A DNA stretch of 64,000 nt from Phocaeicola_A sp045647865 (GTDB taxonomy: Bacteria; Bacteroidota; Bacteroidia; Bacteroidales; Bacteroidaceae), in contig JAZRMW010000057.1 of the NCBI GenBank assembly GCA_045647865.1, positions 1-64,000 of the forward strand, read 5' to 3'. Position 1 is the first letter of the stretch. Each line of letters starts with the position of its first letter. Made by a program: the position numbers and the translations under genes. The notes below the pieces were generated by a model. That model had not been told where the DNA came from, made no database searches, and saw only the letters and a list, made by a program, of their open reading frames with translations. Positions 51,762-59,498 of the stretch are shown here, piece by piece.

Positions 51762-53990
51762 TTATAATCTCATTGTCAAGCTCAACCGCTTGCGTTTCAA
51801 ATCCACTTCAAGAACCTTCACCATCACCTGTTGACGGAGGGAAACGACAGTAGTCGGGTCGCTCACAAACTTGTCGGCCAACTGGGAGATATGCACGAGG
51901 CCGTCCTGATGGACACCCACATCGACAAAACAGCCGAAATTGGTAATGTTGGTGACAATGCCCGGCAGGGTCATTCCCTCGCGAAGGTCCTCCAGCGCGT
52001 GTACGTCGGCAAAGTGGAAAGCCGTGAGCGGCTTGCGCGGGTCGAGACCCGGTTTGTCCAACTCCTGCATGATGTCCGTCAAGGTAGGAAGCCCCACGGT
52101 ATCCGTCGTATAGCGCTTGAGGTCAATCTTCTGGCGCAACTCCTTATTCTTTATCAGTTCATCCACGGTGCAATGCAGGTCCTTGGCCATCTGCTCCACA
52201 ATGTGGTAACTCTCGGGGTGTACGGCACTGTTGTCCAATGGGTTCTTGGCTTGCGGTATGCGCAGGAAGCCTGCACACTGCTCGAAGGCTTTGGCTCCCA
52301 TGCGGGGCACCTTCATCAACTCTTTGCGCGAACGGAAAGGGCCATTCTCCGTGCGGTAATCCACTATGTTTTGAGCAAGCACAGGGCCAAGGCCGGAGAC
52401 GTATGTCAACAGGTGCTTGCTGGCCGTATTGGCGTTCACACCCACCGAGTTCACACAATTCTCCACCACCTGGTCGAGCGAGCGTTTCAGCATCGTCTGA
52501 TCCACATCGTGCTGATACTGCCCCACCCCGATGCTCTTCGGGTCAATCTTCACCAACTCCGCCAAGGGGTCCATCAGCCGACGACCGATAGATACGGCTC
52601 CGCGAACGGTCACATCGTAATCGGGGAACTCGTCGCGAGCAATCTTGGAGGCAGAGTAAACGGATGCCCCGTCCTCACTCACCGAGTAAACCTCGATGCC
52701 TTCGACAAAGGGCAGATGGCGGACAAATTCCTCCGTCTCGCGTCCGGCCGTACCGTTACCTATGGCGATAGCCTCTACCTGATACTTCTCGATTAGATAC
52801 TTCATCGTAGCCACTGACTCGCGATACTGGTTCTTAGGCGGATGGGGTGACATGATACTATGATGGAGCAAGGTTCCCTGTGCATCCAAGCAGACGAGTT
52901 TACATCCAGTGCGGAAACCAGGATCGATACCCAACACGCGCTTCTGCCCAAGGGGTGATGACAAGAGCAGTTGCTTCAAGTTCTCGGCAAAGATACGGAT
53001 GGCCTCCACATCGGCTTTTTCCTTACTGAGGGCTGCAAACTCCGTCTCGATGGAGGGCTTCAGCAGGCGCTTGTATGCATCCGTAACGGCTTCGCGGACG
53101 TGGAAGGAACATTCTTTTTCAGGAGTGCAGGAGTGCAGGAGTGACGCTTCGCTTAGGAGTGCAGACGATAGTTTTGCTTGCATGGAATTGGCAATACTCC
53201 GCCGCTGTTCTCTCCCCCCTTGGGGGAGTTGGAGGGGGCTATATAATCTCAGCAACCTTTCCCTGCATTCCTCATCATCAGGCGAGATGGAGACCTTCAA
53301 GATACCCTCTGCCTCGCCCCTGCGGAGAGCCAACAGACGGTGCGAAGTACAGCGCTTGAGCGGTTCGCTGAAGTCGAAGTAGTCGCGAAACTTCTGCCCT
53401 TCTTCCTCCTTGCCTTTCACCACCTTGGAAGTGATGATGGCCGTGCGGCTGAACTGGTTGCGCACCTGATTGCGGGCCCGTTCATCTTCGTTCACCCGTT
53501 CGGCAATGATATCGCGAGCACCTTTCAACGCCTCCTCCTCATCTTTCACCTCACTATTTATAAAAGTACGCGCGCGAGCCATCAGGTTCGTTTCGCGTTG
53601 CAGCATCAGCAGGTTGGCCAGCGGCTCCAGCCCCCGCTGGCGGGCCACCTCGGCACGTGTCTTCCGCTTGGGCTTGTAGGGCAGATAGATGTCCTCCAGC
53701 TCCGTAGCATCCCACGAAGCCTTGATACGCTGACGGAGTTCGGGAGTCAGTTTCCCCTGCTCCTCAATGGTGTTCAATATGGTTTCCTTGCGCTTGGCCA
53801 CCTCCGAAAGGCGTTCGTGCATCTGCTTGATTTGTTCTATCTGCACCTCGTCCAGTCCGCCCGTAGCCTCCTTGCGATAGCGGCTGATAAAGGGGATGGT
53901 GGCCCCTCCGGCCAACAGTTCCAAAGTGTTTGCCACACGCCGTTCAGCTATCTGCAGGGCGTTGGCTATCATCGGGTTGAATATTTCCAT
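51762..53990 (-). CDS. tex: Tex RNA-binding transcription accessory protein
   Basis: A 742-residue protein of the Tex family (YqgF-like, HhH and S1 domains). Seen: NPMIANALQIAERRVANTLE at the start, TIPFISRYRKEATGGLDEVQ, the YqgF-type core RVLGIDPGFRTGCKLVCLD near residue 365, AIGNGTAGRETEEFV, GAVSIGRRLMDPLAELVKID, helix-hairpin-helix segments near 525-590, and a C-terminal S1 domain (EGMTLPGIVTNITNFGCFVD). It binds RNA and is linked to transcription and ribosome quality control. Residues about 264-305 are an unusual insertion rich in Gln/Ser/Leu, encoded by the repeat at 53118. Own promoter at 54018. Confidence 0.93.
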   Translation of the reverse strand: MEIFNPMIANALQIAERRVANTLELLAGGATIPFISRYRKEATGGLDEVQIEQIKQMHERLSEVAKRKETILNTIEEQGKLTPELRQRIKASWDATELEDIYLPYKPKRKTRAEVARQRGLEPLANLLMLQRETNLMARARTFINSEVKDEEEALKGARDIIAERVNEDERARNQVRNQFSRTAIITSKVVKGKEEEGQKFRDYFDFSEPLKRCTSHRLLALRRGEAEGILKVSISPDDEECRERLLRLYSPLQLPQGGREQRRSIANSMQAKLSSALLSEASLLHSCTPEKECSFHVREAVTDAYKRLLKPSIETEFAALSKEKADVEAIRIFAENLKQLLLSSPLGQKRVLGIDPGFRTGCKLVCLDAQGTLLHHSIMSPHPPKNQYRESVATMKYLIEKYQVEAIAIGNGTAGRETEEFVRHLPFVEGIEVYSVSEDGASVYSASKIARDEFPDYDVTVRGAVSIGRRLMDPLAELVKIDPKSIGVGQYQHDVDQTMLKRSLDQVVENCVNSVGVNANTASKHLLTYVSGLGPVLAQNIVDYRTENGPFRSRKELMKVPRMGAKAFEQCAGFLRIPQAKNPLDNSAVHPESYHIVEQMAKDLHCTVDELIKNKELRQKIDLKRYTTDTVGLPTLTDIMQELDKPGLDPRKPLTAFHFADVHALEDLREGMTLPGIVTNITNFGCFVDVGVHQDGLVHISQLADKFVSDPTTVVSLRQQVMVKVLEVDLKRKRLSLTMRL
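53118..53240. repeat. Repeat insertion inside tex
   Basis: 53118-53186 is the same 69-nt core as in nudC, containing GGAGTGCA in threefold near-tandem. It is followed by a second small palindrome, CCCCCTTGGGGG with GGAGTTGGAGGGGG (53214-53238). Both together add about 40 codons (in-frame peptide with QAKLSSALLSEASLLHSCTP) to tex. Confidence 0.75.
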
Positions 53991-54017
53991 GTCGTTCTTT
54001 GTCTAAATTTGAGAGGA

Positions 54018-54049
54018 CAAAGATACTGTTTTTATCCTATCTGAGCAAA
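54018..54049 (-). promoter_or_regulatory. Promoter of tex-nudC
   Basis: On the minus strand: TTTTG, 20 nt, TATCTTTG (54018-54025). Good Bacteroidetes promoter, about 20 nt upstream of the tex start region. Confidence 0.75.
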
Positions 54050-54163
54050 ACTTTTTCATGAGAACACTGAGATACGTAAACATGGAGTCTGCTCAAGGCA
54101 AAGAAGCGACTCTCTTTTTTTATCATGCTACTGAATAAACATAAAACGCTACAGAGTTTTCTT

Positions 54164-54245
54164 TAGTTATCGACGATAACTAAATAATCATCGACGATAA
54201 CTATATAATCATCGTCGATAACTACATAATCATCGTCGATAACTA
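54164..54245. repeat. Four-unit palindrome array with 21-bp period
   Basis: CGATAACTA recurs at 54174, 54195, 54216 and 54237, exactly 21 bp apart. The units are TAGTTATCGACGATAACTA, then ATAATCATCG[A/T]CGATAACTA three times, all with an ATCGWCGAT palindromic core. The array ends 21 bp before the -33 box of the HU-family gene. The first unit is identical over 23 nt to the palindrome at 24467. The remainder of 54050-54163 is featureless. Confidence 0.85.
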
Positions 54246-54266
54246 AAGAAAAGTCTTATGTATATT

Positions 54267-54296
54267 TTGTTTTTACAGAAGAGTTATATAAATTTG
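54267..54296 (+). promoter_or_regulatory. Promoter of the HU-family gene
   Basis: TTG (54267-54269), 19 nt, TAAATTTG (54289-54296). Strong match; start predicted about 25 nt upstream of the ATG. Confidence 0.8.
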
Positions 54297-54328
54297 CACC
54301 GAAGTATTCAACAATAAACCCTCGAATT

Positions 54329-54955
54329 ATGGCAAAGTATATCAGACAAGAGATTATCGACCTCAACAACACTGGAGAAAAACAAGTTTATTACCGCATG
54401 AAGAGTGCTACCCACTTCACACACGAACAGTTTATGGAATGGATGCGCTCTGCCGACCCCTCGGTGACCAGACATATAGAGGCTGCCATCAGCCACCTGA
54501 CCCATCAGCTGGCTGTTGCCCTGGCCCATGGACACAGTGTGAAGATTAACGGATTGGGAACTTTCAGAGCTGCCGTTGGTCTAAAGAAAAAACAAGAACC
54601 CGACAAAATAGTGGACGGCATGCCACAACACAATGCACAGAACCTGAAAGTGACGGGAGTGAATTTCCGGGTAGATAAGGAATTTGTAAGCGACATAAAT
54701 GCCCATTGCAAATTGGAAAGTGGAGGTACACAACGCATCCGCCGTCAAAAATATACATCCGAAGAACGGCTCGCACGCGCATTGGACTATTTGGACAAAC
54801 ATGGAACAATGAACATTGCACAATATGCTTCTCTGAACGGACTTTCGCGCACAGTCGCCACGCTGGAACTGCAAAAATTACGCAAAAATGCAGAAAGCGG
54901 AATCGACTACATAGGCCGAAGCACACACAAACTGTATGTAAGGAGAAAGGAATAA
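54329..54955 (+). CDS. HU-family DNA-binding protein with C-terminal extension
   Basis: A 208-residue protein of the Bacteroidetes HU-HIG-like group. Residues 1-120 carry the HU/IHF fold: YYRMKSATHFTHEQFMEWM, HLTHQLAVALAHGHSVKING and LGTFRAAVGLKKKQEPDK as the DNA-contacting beta arms. Residues 135-208 add a helix-turn-helix-like part (SEERLARALDYLDKHGTMNI and SLNGLSRTVATLELQKLRKN). It should bind DNA and shape chromatin or act at specific sites. A terminator-like hairpin follows. The upstream array makes autoregulation possible, though this is inferred. Confidence 0.85.
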   Translation: MAKYIRQEIIDLNNTGEKQVYYRMKSATHFTHEQFMEWMRSADPSVTRHIEAAISHLTHQLAVALAHGHSVKINGLGTFRAAVGLKKKQEPDKIVDGMPQHNAQNLKVTGVNFRVDKEFVSDINAHCKLESGGTQRIRRQKYTSEERLARALDYLDKHGTMNIAQYASLNGLSRTVATLELQKLRKNAESGIDYIGRSTHKLYVRRKE

Positions 54956-55000
54956 ACACCTTTCTTCTTTCCAATGCGGAAGTATTGAACATAAGCATCT

Positions 55001-55036
55001 GCAATGCGCTAAAAAACGATAATTATAGCGCATTGC
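55001..55036 (+). terminator. Hairpin after the HU-family gene
   Basis: GCAATGCGCTA (55001-55011) pairs perfectly with TAGCGCATTGC (55026-55036) around a 14-nt AT-rich loop. No T-tract follows, so it may be a repeat or mRNA end structure rather than an intrinsic terminator. Confidence 0.5.
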
Positions 55037-55147
55037 AAAGACTCCATACAACCTAAAGTAAAGAAACATACTATCCGGAATTTATGATTTTCTACACCTT
55101 TCTGCATTTTTTTCCTCTTTCATCGTGTAGAATTCATATTTAAATCG

Positions 55148-55155
55148 TACTTTTG
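55148..55155 (+). promoter_or_regulatory. -7 box of the structured RNA
   Basis: TACTTTTG fits the -7 consensus; the -33 region is weak. Predicted start near 55162. Confidence 0.6.
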
Positions 55156-55161
55156 CCCCCA

Positions 55162-55396
55162 TAATTAAAATAGTATTAACTGAGGCAGGAAGCGTCCTGT
55201 CCGATACTTGAAATATGGATTTTGAGCTTTTGGCTCTTGTTCTCTTCCTTTTGAATACCGCCAAACATTCAACCAACGAGAACAAGCAGAAGAAAGTTCA
55301 CACCGCAAGGTGTGGACTGTTCGTGCTTGTTGTTGGAAAGGTCACTTGGCGGTAACCTAAAAGGAAGGCGAGTAACGGATAGTTTGCGCCTTTTTT
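55162..55396 (+). ncRNA. Structured small RNA, 6S-like architecture
   Basis: No reading frame, but a long rod of paired segments. Terminal hairpin AGTTCACACC/GGTGTGGACT, then AACAAGCA/TGCTTGTT, CCAAC/GTTGG, TACCGCCAA/TTGGCGGTA and CTTCCTTTT/AAAAGGAAG, in perfect nested order. Below this lies an asymmetric bubble (about 40 nt with a small GAGC-TTTT-GGCTC hairpin against 8 nt), and a closing stem CTGTCCG/CGGATAG. The end is GCGCC plus six T, with a possible AAGGCG/CGCCTT terminator. A promoter precedes it. A long rod with an internal bubble is how 6S RNA looks; assignment to 6S is inference, and a structured 5' leader of the next gene is the alternative. Confidence 0.6.
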
Positions 55397-55446
55397 GTCT
55401 CCCCAAGAAGAAGACTCTTTATTATTAACAAACAAAACTAAACAGA

Positions 55447-58400
55447 ATGAAAACATTTAAAACCAAGCTGTTAGCAATAGTCACACTATTGTGCAGCATC
55501 GCAGCAAGTGCTCATGACTTTGAGGTGGATATAGTATCCCTCAACTTAGAGCAAAATGACGAAGAAATATCTGAAGTGACCGATTTAATGCCCGAGTTTC
55601 CGGGTGGGGACACCGAATTGATGAAATGGCTCTCAAACAACGTAAAATATCCGACAATTAGTTTTGAAAACGCCATACAAGGAACCGTTATTACACAGTT
55701 TGTGGTAGACAAAGACGGTTCTATCGTTGATCCTTTTGTCCTCTATGGAGTTGACCCCTATTTGGAAAAGGAAGCTATCCGTGTAGTGAAAGCTATGCCC
55801 AAGTGGAAACCCGGAGAACAGGGTGGAGAACCTGTGCGTGTAAGATTTACGTTGCCAATACAGTTCAAATTATCATTACCAGGAAGTGATGAAGACATTT
55901 TTGAAGTAGATGGCAATAGATACGAAATTTGGTGGTATAGTAAATCAGCGGTGGAGTTGACAAAGGGAACTAATACCGAGTCTGTATCCATTCCCGAAAG
56001 TGTTACCTACAATGGAAAAACTTATGCAGTAACAGGCATTAGAAACGATGCTTTCAGAAATTACGGGAATTTGGTCTCCCTCATTATTCCTAAAAGCATT
56101 ACAAGCATTGGAGAAAGTGCATTTTGCAATTGCTCTTCCTTGACATCTATCAATGTTGATAAAGCTAACACTGTATTTAATAGTAGGGACAACTGCAATG
56201 CTATCATTCAAACAAAAAGCAATACCCTTGTATTGGGATGTAAGACAACAGTCATTCCTAATAACGTGACAAGCATTGGAACAAATGCGTTCTATGGCAG
56301 AGATGTGACTTCCGTAAAGATTCCTGAAAGTGTAACAAACATTGGACGCTATGCATTTGGAGGCTTCAACAGAAGTGCTTTCACTATCCCAAATAGTGTG
56401 ACAAGCATTGGAATCGGGGCTTTTGTCACTAGTGGTTTGACATCCATTACCATCCCCGAGAATGTGACGAGCATAGGAGAGTATGCATTTGGCGGATGTT
56501 TTGACTTAAAAACCATAACATTCAACTGCAAGGAAATTGGTTATCGCATAGGATCGTCTTTGCCTTCAGTAACAAAAGAAGTACTATTTGGCAACAGTGT
56601 GAAAAGCATTGGGCATGAAGCTTTCCGTTATTGCTCAAACTTGACTTCTGTTAATATTCCCGACAATGTAACAAAATTGGATACCAGAGCCTTTGCTGAT
56701 TGTATGAATTTAACATCAGTAAACATCGCAGAAGGTGTAAAGGAAATAGGTTACGCTGCGTTCTATAATTGTCCCAATTTGACATCCGTTACAATCCCTA
56801 ACAGTGCAACAAATATTGGCGAATGGGCTTTTGGTGCTTGCTCAAGTTTGACCTCCGTCAGTCTTCCCAACGCTTTATCAAAAATCTGCACAGCAACATT
56901 CTATGAATGCACAGGTTTGACTTCGGTTGAAATACCTAACAGTGTCAAGGAAATTGGCGAATGGGCTTTTGGTGCTTGCTCAAGTTTGACCTCCGTCAGT
57001 CTTCCCAACACTTTATCTAAAATCAGTAAAGGAACATTCTATGAATGCACAGGTTTGACTTCGGTTGAAATACCTAACAGTGTCAAGGAAATCGGTGGAT
57101 GGGCTTTCGACAATTGTTCCAGCTTGACTTCCGTTGAAATTCCCAACAGTGTAGAGAAAATGGACACTTCCGCTTTCAGACTTTGTACAGCTTTAACTTC
57201 TGTAAAACTCTCTGAAAACTTAAAGAATGTGAGTCCTTGGAATTTCGCATATTGTTCTAAATTGCAAACAATTGAGATTCCTAATAGTGTGACGGAAATA
57301 GGAACTTCTGCTTTTGGCCTGTGCTCAGAATTAACAAATGTCAACATCGGGAATTCTGTGACAACCATTGGAGATTATGCATTTGACGGATGTTATAATC
57401 TTGCAAATATCAACCTCGGCAATGCAATAACTAATATTGGACAAGGAGCGTTTGATGAATGCCATTCACTCACAAGCATTACTATTCCTAAATCAGTAAC
57501 GAAGATTGGCTCCTTCCCATTTGCCTATTGCTCAAGTCTTGCTAACCTAACGGTAGAAGAAGGAAATACGGTTTACGATTCAAGAAATAATTGTAATGCC
57601 CTCATAGAAACGGCAACCAACAAATTGATTTCGGGATGTAAAAATACCGTCATTCCAAATACGGTGACAAGTATCGGCATATATGCTTTTGGAAATTGTT
57701 CAGGACTGACAGAGCTCAATCTTCCCAATTCTATAACAAACATAGAGGAAAGAGCATTTAACGATTGTTACAACCTAAAAAATATCTCACTTCCCAATTC
57801 TGTAAAAACAATCGGGAATTATGCATTCAATGGTTGCAAAGAACTTACAGATATTACCATTCCGAACTCTATCACTAATATTGAAGAAGGATTGTTCAAA
57901 GGCTGCTTCAACCTGTCCAAGATGAATATCCCCAATTCTGTGACGGAGATTGAGGATTATGCATTCTATGGTTGTTTGAACCTTACAGACGTCACCGTCT
58001 CCAATTCATTGACCAGCATCGGAGACAGCGTATTTTATCAAACTCCATGGTTTGAGAATCTTCCTGATGGAATCATTTACTTGGGTAAAGTGCTTTATGA
58101 TTATATAGGAGAAATGCCGGCAGGCACTTCAATTGATGTCATGGATGGAATAACGACTATCAACAATGATGCTTTCAAGGATTACACAGGTCTGGTGAGC
58201 ATAACTGTCCCCAGCTCATTGGAAAAAGTTGAAGACAATGCTTTCGAAGGTTGCGTAAACCTAAAGACTGTGATTAATCTTTCCAAACTCGGATTCACAA
58301 AAGGATATCCATTTGACGGGTATATAGCCTATTATGCCACGAATCTAATGAACGTAGATGGCAAAGTTGGTGATTTCTTGTTCACAGAAAACAAAGAAGT

Positions 58401-58956
58401 AAACAAGTTGAGCTACTATCTTGGAAATAAGAGCGATTTGACTCTTCCGATGGATTACAAAGGAGGGAACTATGAAATTGCCAATAATGTATTCTATCGT
58501 AATGAAAAGTTGGAAAAAGTTTCGATTCCTAATGCTGTAACAAAAATTGAAATGTCTGCATTTGAAGGATGTATCAATCTTACAGAAGTATATATAGGAA
58601 GTGGAATGAAAGAAATTGTCGATATGGCATTCTTTGAATGTTATAATCTGAAGACCATCACCGTAGCAGCTACAACTCCTCCCACACTCAGTGAATATGA
58701 ATTTGACGAAACAGCTTACCAAACCATTATCGTCAGAGTTCCCGAAGGCTCATTGGCTGCTTATAAAGCTGATGACGTATGGAAAAACTTCTGGAACATC
58801 GAAGAGTATGACGCAACAGGAATCGGAAAAACTCTGATAGACACAAGTGCTGTAGCCGCTCCCATCTATAACCTTCAAGGTACACAGATGAAAAACGTAG
58901 AGAACCTACCCAGCGGCATCTATATCCAAGGTGGCAAGAAGTTCAGAGTGAGGTAA
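55447..58956 (+). CDS. TonB-domain/BspA-type leucine-rich repeat secreted protein
   Basis: A 1169-residue exported protein. Signal peptide about 1-22 (LLCSIAASAHD). Residues 45-140 form a TonB C-terminal-like domain: MPEFPGGDTELMKWLSNN, then GTVITQFVVDKDGSIVDP and VKAMPKWKPGEQGGEPVRVR, the usual order of energy transducer TonB. Residues about 170-1090 are some 35-40 BspA-type repeats of 23 residues (typical unit: F..C..L.SV.IPNSVT.IG..A), broken by spacer units with NTVFNSRDNCNAII near 230 and again near 710. The C-terminus, IYNLQGTQMKNVENLPSGIY with GGKKFRVR, resembles secreted Bacteroidetes tails. A TonB domain fused to a surface LRR has an unclear role. Confidence 0.82.
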   Translation: MKTFKTKLLAIVTLLCSIAASAHDFEVDIVSLNLEQNDEEISEVTDLMPEFPGGDTELMKWLSNNVKYPTISFENAIQGTVITQFVVDKDGSIVDPFVLYGVDPYLEKEAIRVVKAMPKWKPGEQGGEPVRVRFTLPIQFKLSLPGSDEDIFEVDGNRYEIWWYSKSAVELTKGTNTESVSIPESVTYNGKTYAVTGIRNDAFRNYGNLVSLIIPKSITSIGESAFCNCSSLTSINVDKANTVFNSRDNCNAIIQTKSNTLVLGCKTTVIPNNVTSIGTNAFYGRDVTSVKIPESVTNIGRYAFGGFNRSAFTIPNSVTSIGIGAFVTSGLTSITIPENVTSIGEYAFGGCFDLKTITFNCKEIGYRIGSSLPSVTKEVLFGNSVKSIGHEAFRYCSNLTSVNIPDNVTKLDTRAFADCMNLTSVNIAEGVKEIGYAAFYNCPNLTSVTIPNSATNIGEWAFGACSSLTSVSLPNALSKICTATFYECTGLTSVEIPNSVKEIGEWAFGACSSLTSVSLPNTLSKISKGTFYECTGLTSVEIPNSVKEIGGWAFDNCSSLTSVEIPNSVEKMDTSAFRLCTALTSVKLSENLKNVSPWNFAYCSKLQTIEIPNSVTEIGTSAFGLCSELTNVNIGNSVTTIGDYAFDGCYNLANINLGNAITNIGQGAFDECHSLTSITIPKSVTKIGSFPFAYCSSLANLTVEEGNTVYDSRNNCNALIETATNKLISGCKNTVIPNTVTSIGIYAFGNCSGLTELNLPNSITNIEERAFNDCYNLKNISLPNSVKTIGNYAFNGCKELTDITIPNSITNIEEGLFKGCFNLSKMNIPNSVTEIEDYAFYGCLNLTDVTVSNSLTSIGDSVFYQTPWFENLPDGIIYLGKVLYDYIGEMPAGTSIDVMDGITTINNDAFKDYTGLVSITVPSSLEKVEDNAFEGCVNLKTVINLSKLGFTKGYPFDGYIAYYATNLMNVDGKVGDFLFTENKEVNKLSYYLGNKSDLTLPMDYKGGNYEIANNVFYRNEKLEKVSIPNAVTKIEMSAFEGCINLTEVYIGSGMKEIVDMAFFECYNLKTITVAATTPPTLSEYEFDETAYQTIIVRVPEGSLAAYKADDVWKNFWNIEEYDATGIGKTLIDTSAVAAPIYNLQGTQMKNVENLPSGIYIQGGKKFRVR

Positions 58957-58986
58957 AGCACAAAACTCCTGACATCTGACAAAAAA

Positions 58987-59027
58987 TACTCCCCATAACC
59001 TTTTGTTATAGTAGGTTGTGGGGAGTA
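58987..59027 (+). terminator. Terminator of the LRR gene
   Basis: TACTCCCCATAACC (58987-59000) pairs with GGTTGTGGGGAGTA (59014-59027) over 14 bp with one T-G pair. The expected T-tract is interrupted by the MITE that begins 5 nt later. Confidence 0.75.
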
Positions 59028-59031
59028 TCTG

Positions 59032-59370
59032 TATTAACGTGAGTTCGACGAATTCAAGATAGAAGTGTTTAAGACACCGATAGCCGGAATCGTGAAACAA
59101 TATCATGATAAGCATGATTTCTGCCTTTGACAGGGTGGAATCACGATGGTAAGGGCGCTTGTTTCCACTTTTCAGCGTATATTTTGCTGTCATCTTATCA
59201 AAAAACTTGCAGAAATCATCTGCCATACAAAATAATTCTGTAACTTTGTCCGCGGTGAGCATAGCGATTATTGTTTGTAATTCTTTGTAATTGAGCACTA
59301 TAAAGATACAACAATTTTCGCTAACCACCAAATTTACAGATAATTAAGATTCGTCGAACTCACGTTAATA
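59032..59370. mobile_element. MITE derived from an IS982-family element, 339 bp
   Basis: Terminal inverted repeats of about 22 bp (TATTAACGTGAGTTCGACGA at 59032 and its complement ending at 59370) enclose a fragment of a transposase gene. The interior equals the element's first part; the rest is deleted. Target-site duplication is not evident. It lies between the LRR and GH105 genes and could still be mobilised in trans. Confidence 0.75.
59047..59262 (-). pseudogene. N-terminal fragment of an IS982-family transposase
   Basis: On the minus strand MLTADKVTELFCMADDFCKF starts at 59262 and continues through KRPYHRDSTLSKAEIMLIMI and HDSGYRCLKHFYLEFV, about 72 codons that match the start of Bacteroides IS982-type transposases. 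The DDE catalytic part is missing because the frame runs into the left inverted repeat. Not functional by itself. Confidence 0.8.
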
Positions 59371-59451
59371 AGGTATAGGACAAATGTGCACTACAAAGCC
59401 ATGTGCGTCACACTTTTCTTTCTTTTTCTTCCACATTTACGAAAAAAGCAT

Positions 59452-59459
59452 TACCTTTG
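59452..59459 (+). promoter_or_regulatory. -7 box upstream of the GH105-DUF2264 gene
   Basis: TACCTTTG fits the consensus; the -33 side is T-rich without a clear TTG. Start near 59466, 33 nt before the ATG. Confidence 0.55.
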
Positions 59460-59498
59460 TGCCCAAGAATAAACTAAGTGAAACACATATCAAGTATC

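Noticed and set aside
51831..52796. 321-residue open frame antisense to tex
   Set aside because: Shadow of the GC-richer tex coding frame; the real product on the other strand is a conserved family.
55082..55285. 67-residue minus-strand frame as a gene
   Set aside because: It covers the structured RNA and its promoter, and shows no family features.
59478..59498. GTG start of the GH105-DUF2264 gene
   Set aside because: The ATG at 59499 gives a compact signal peptide and suitable leader length.
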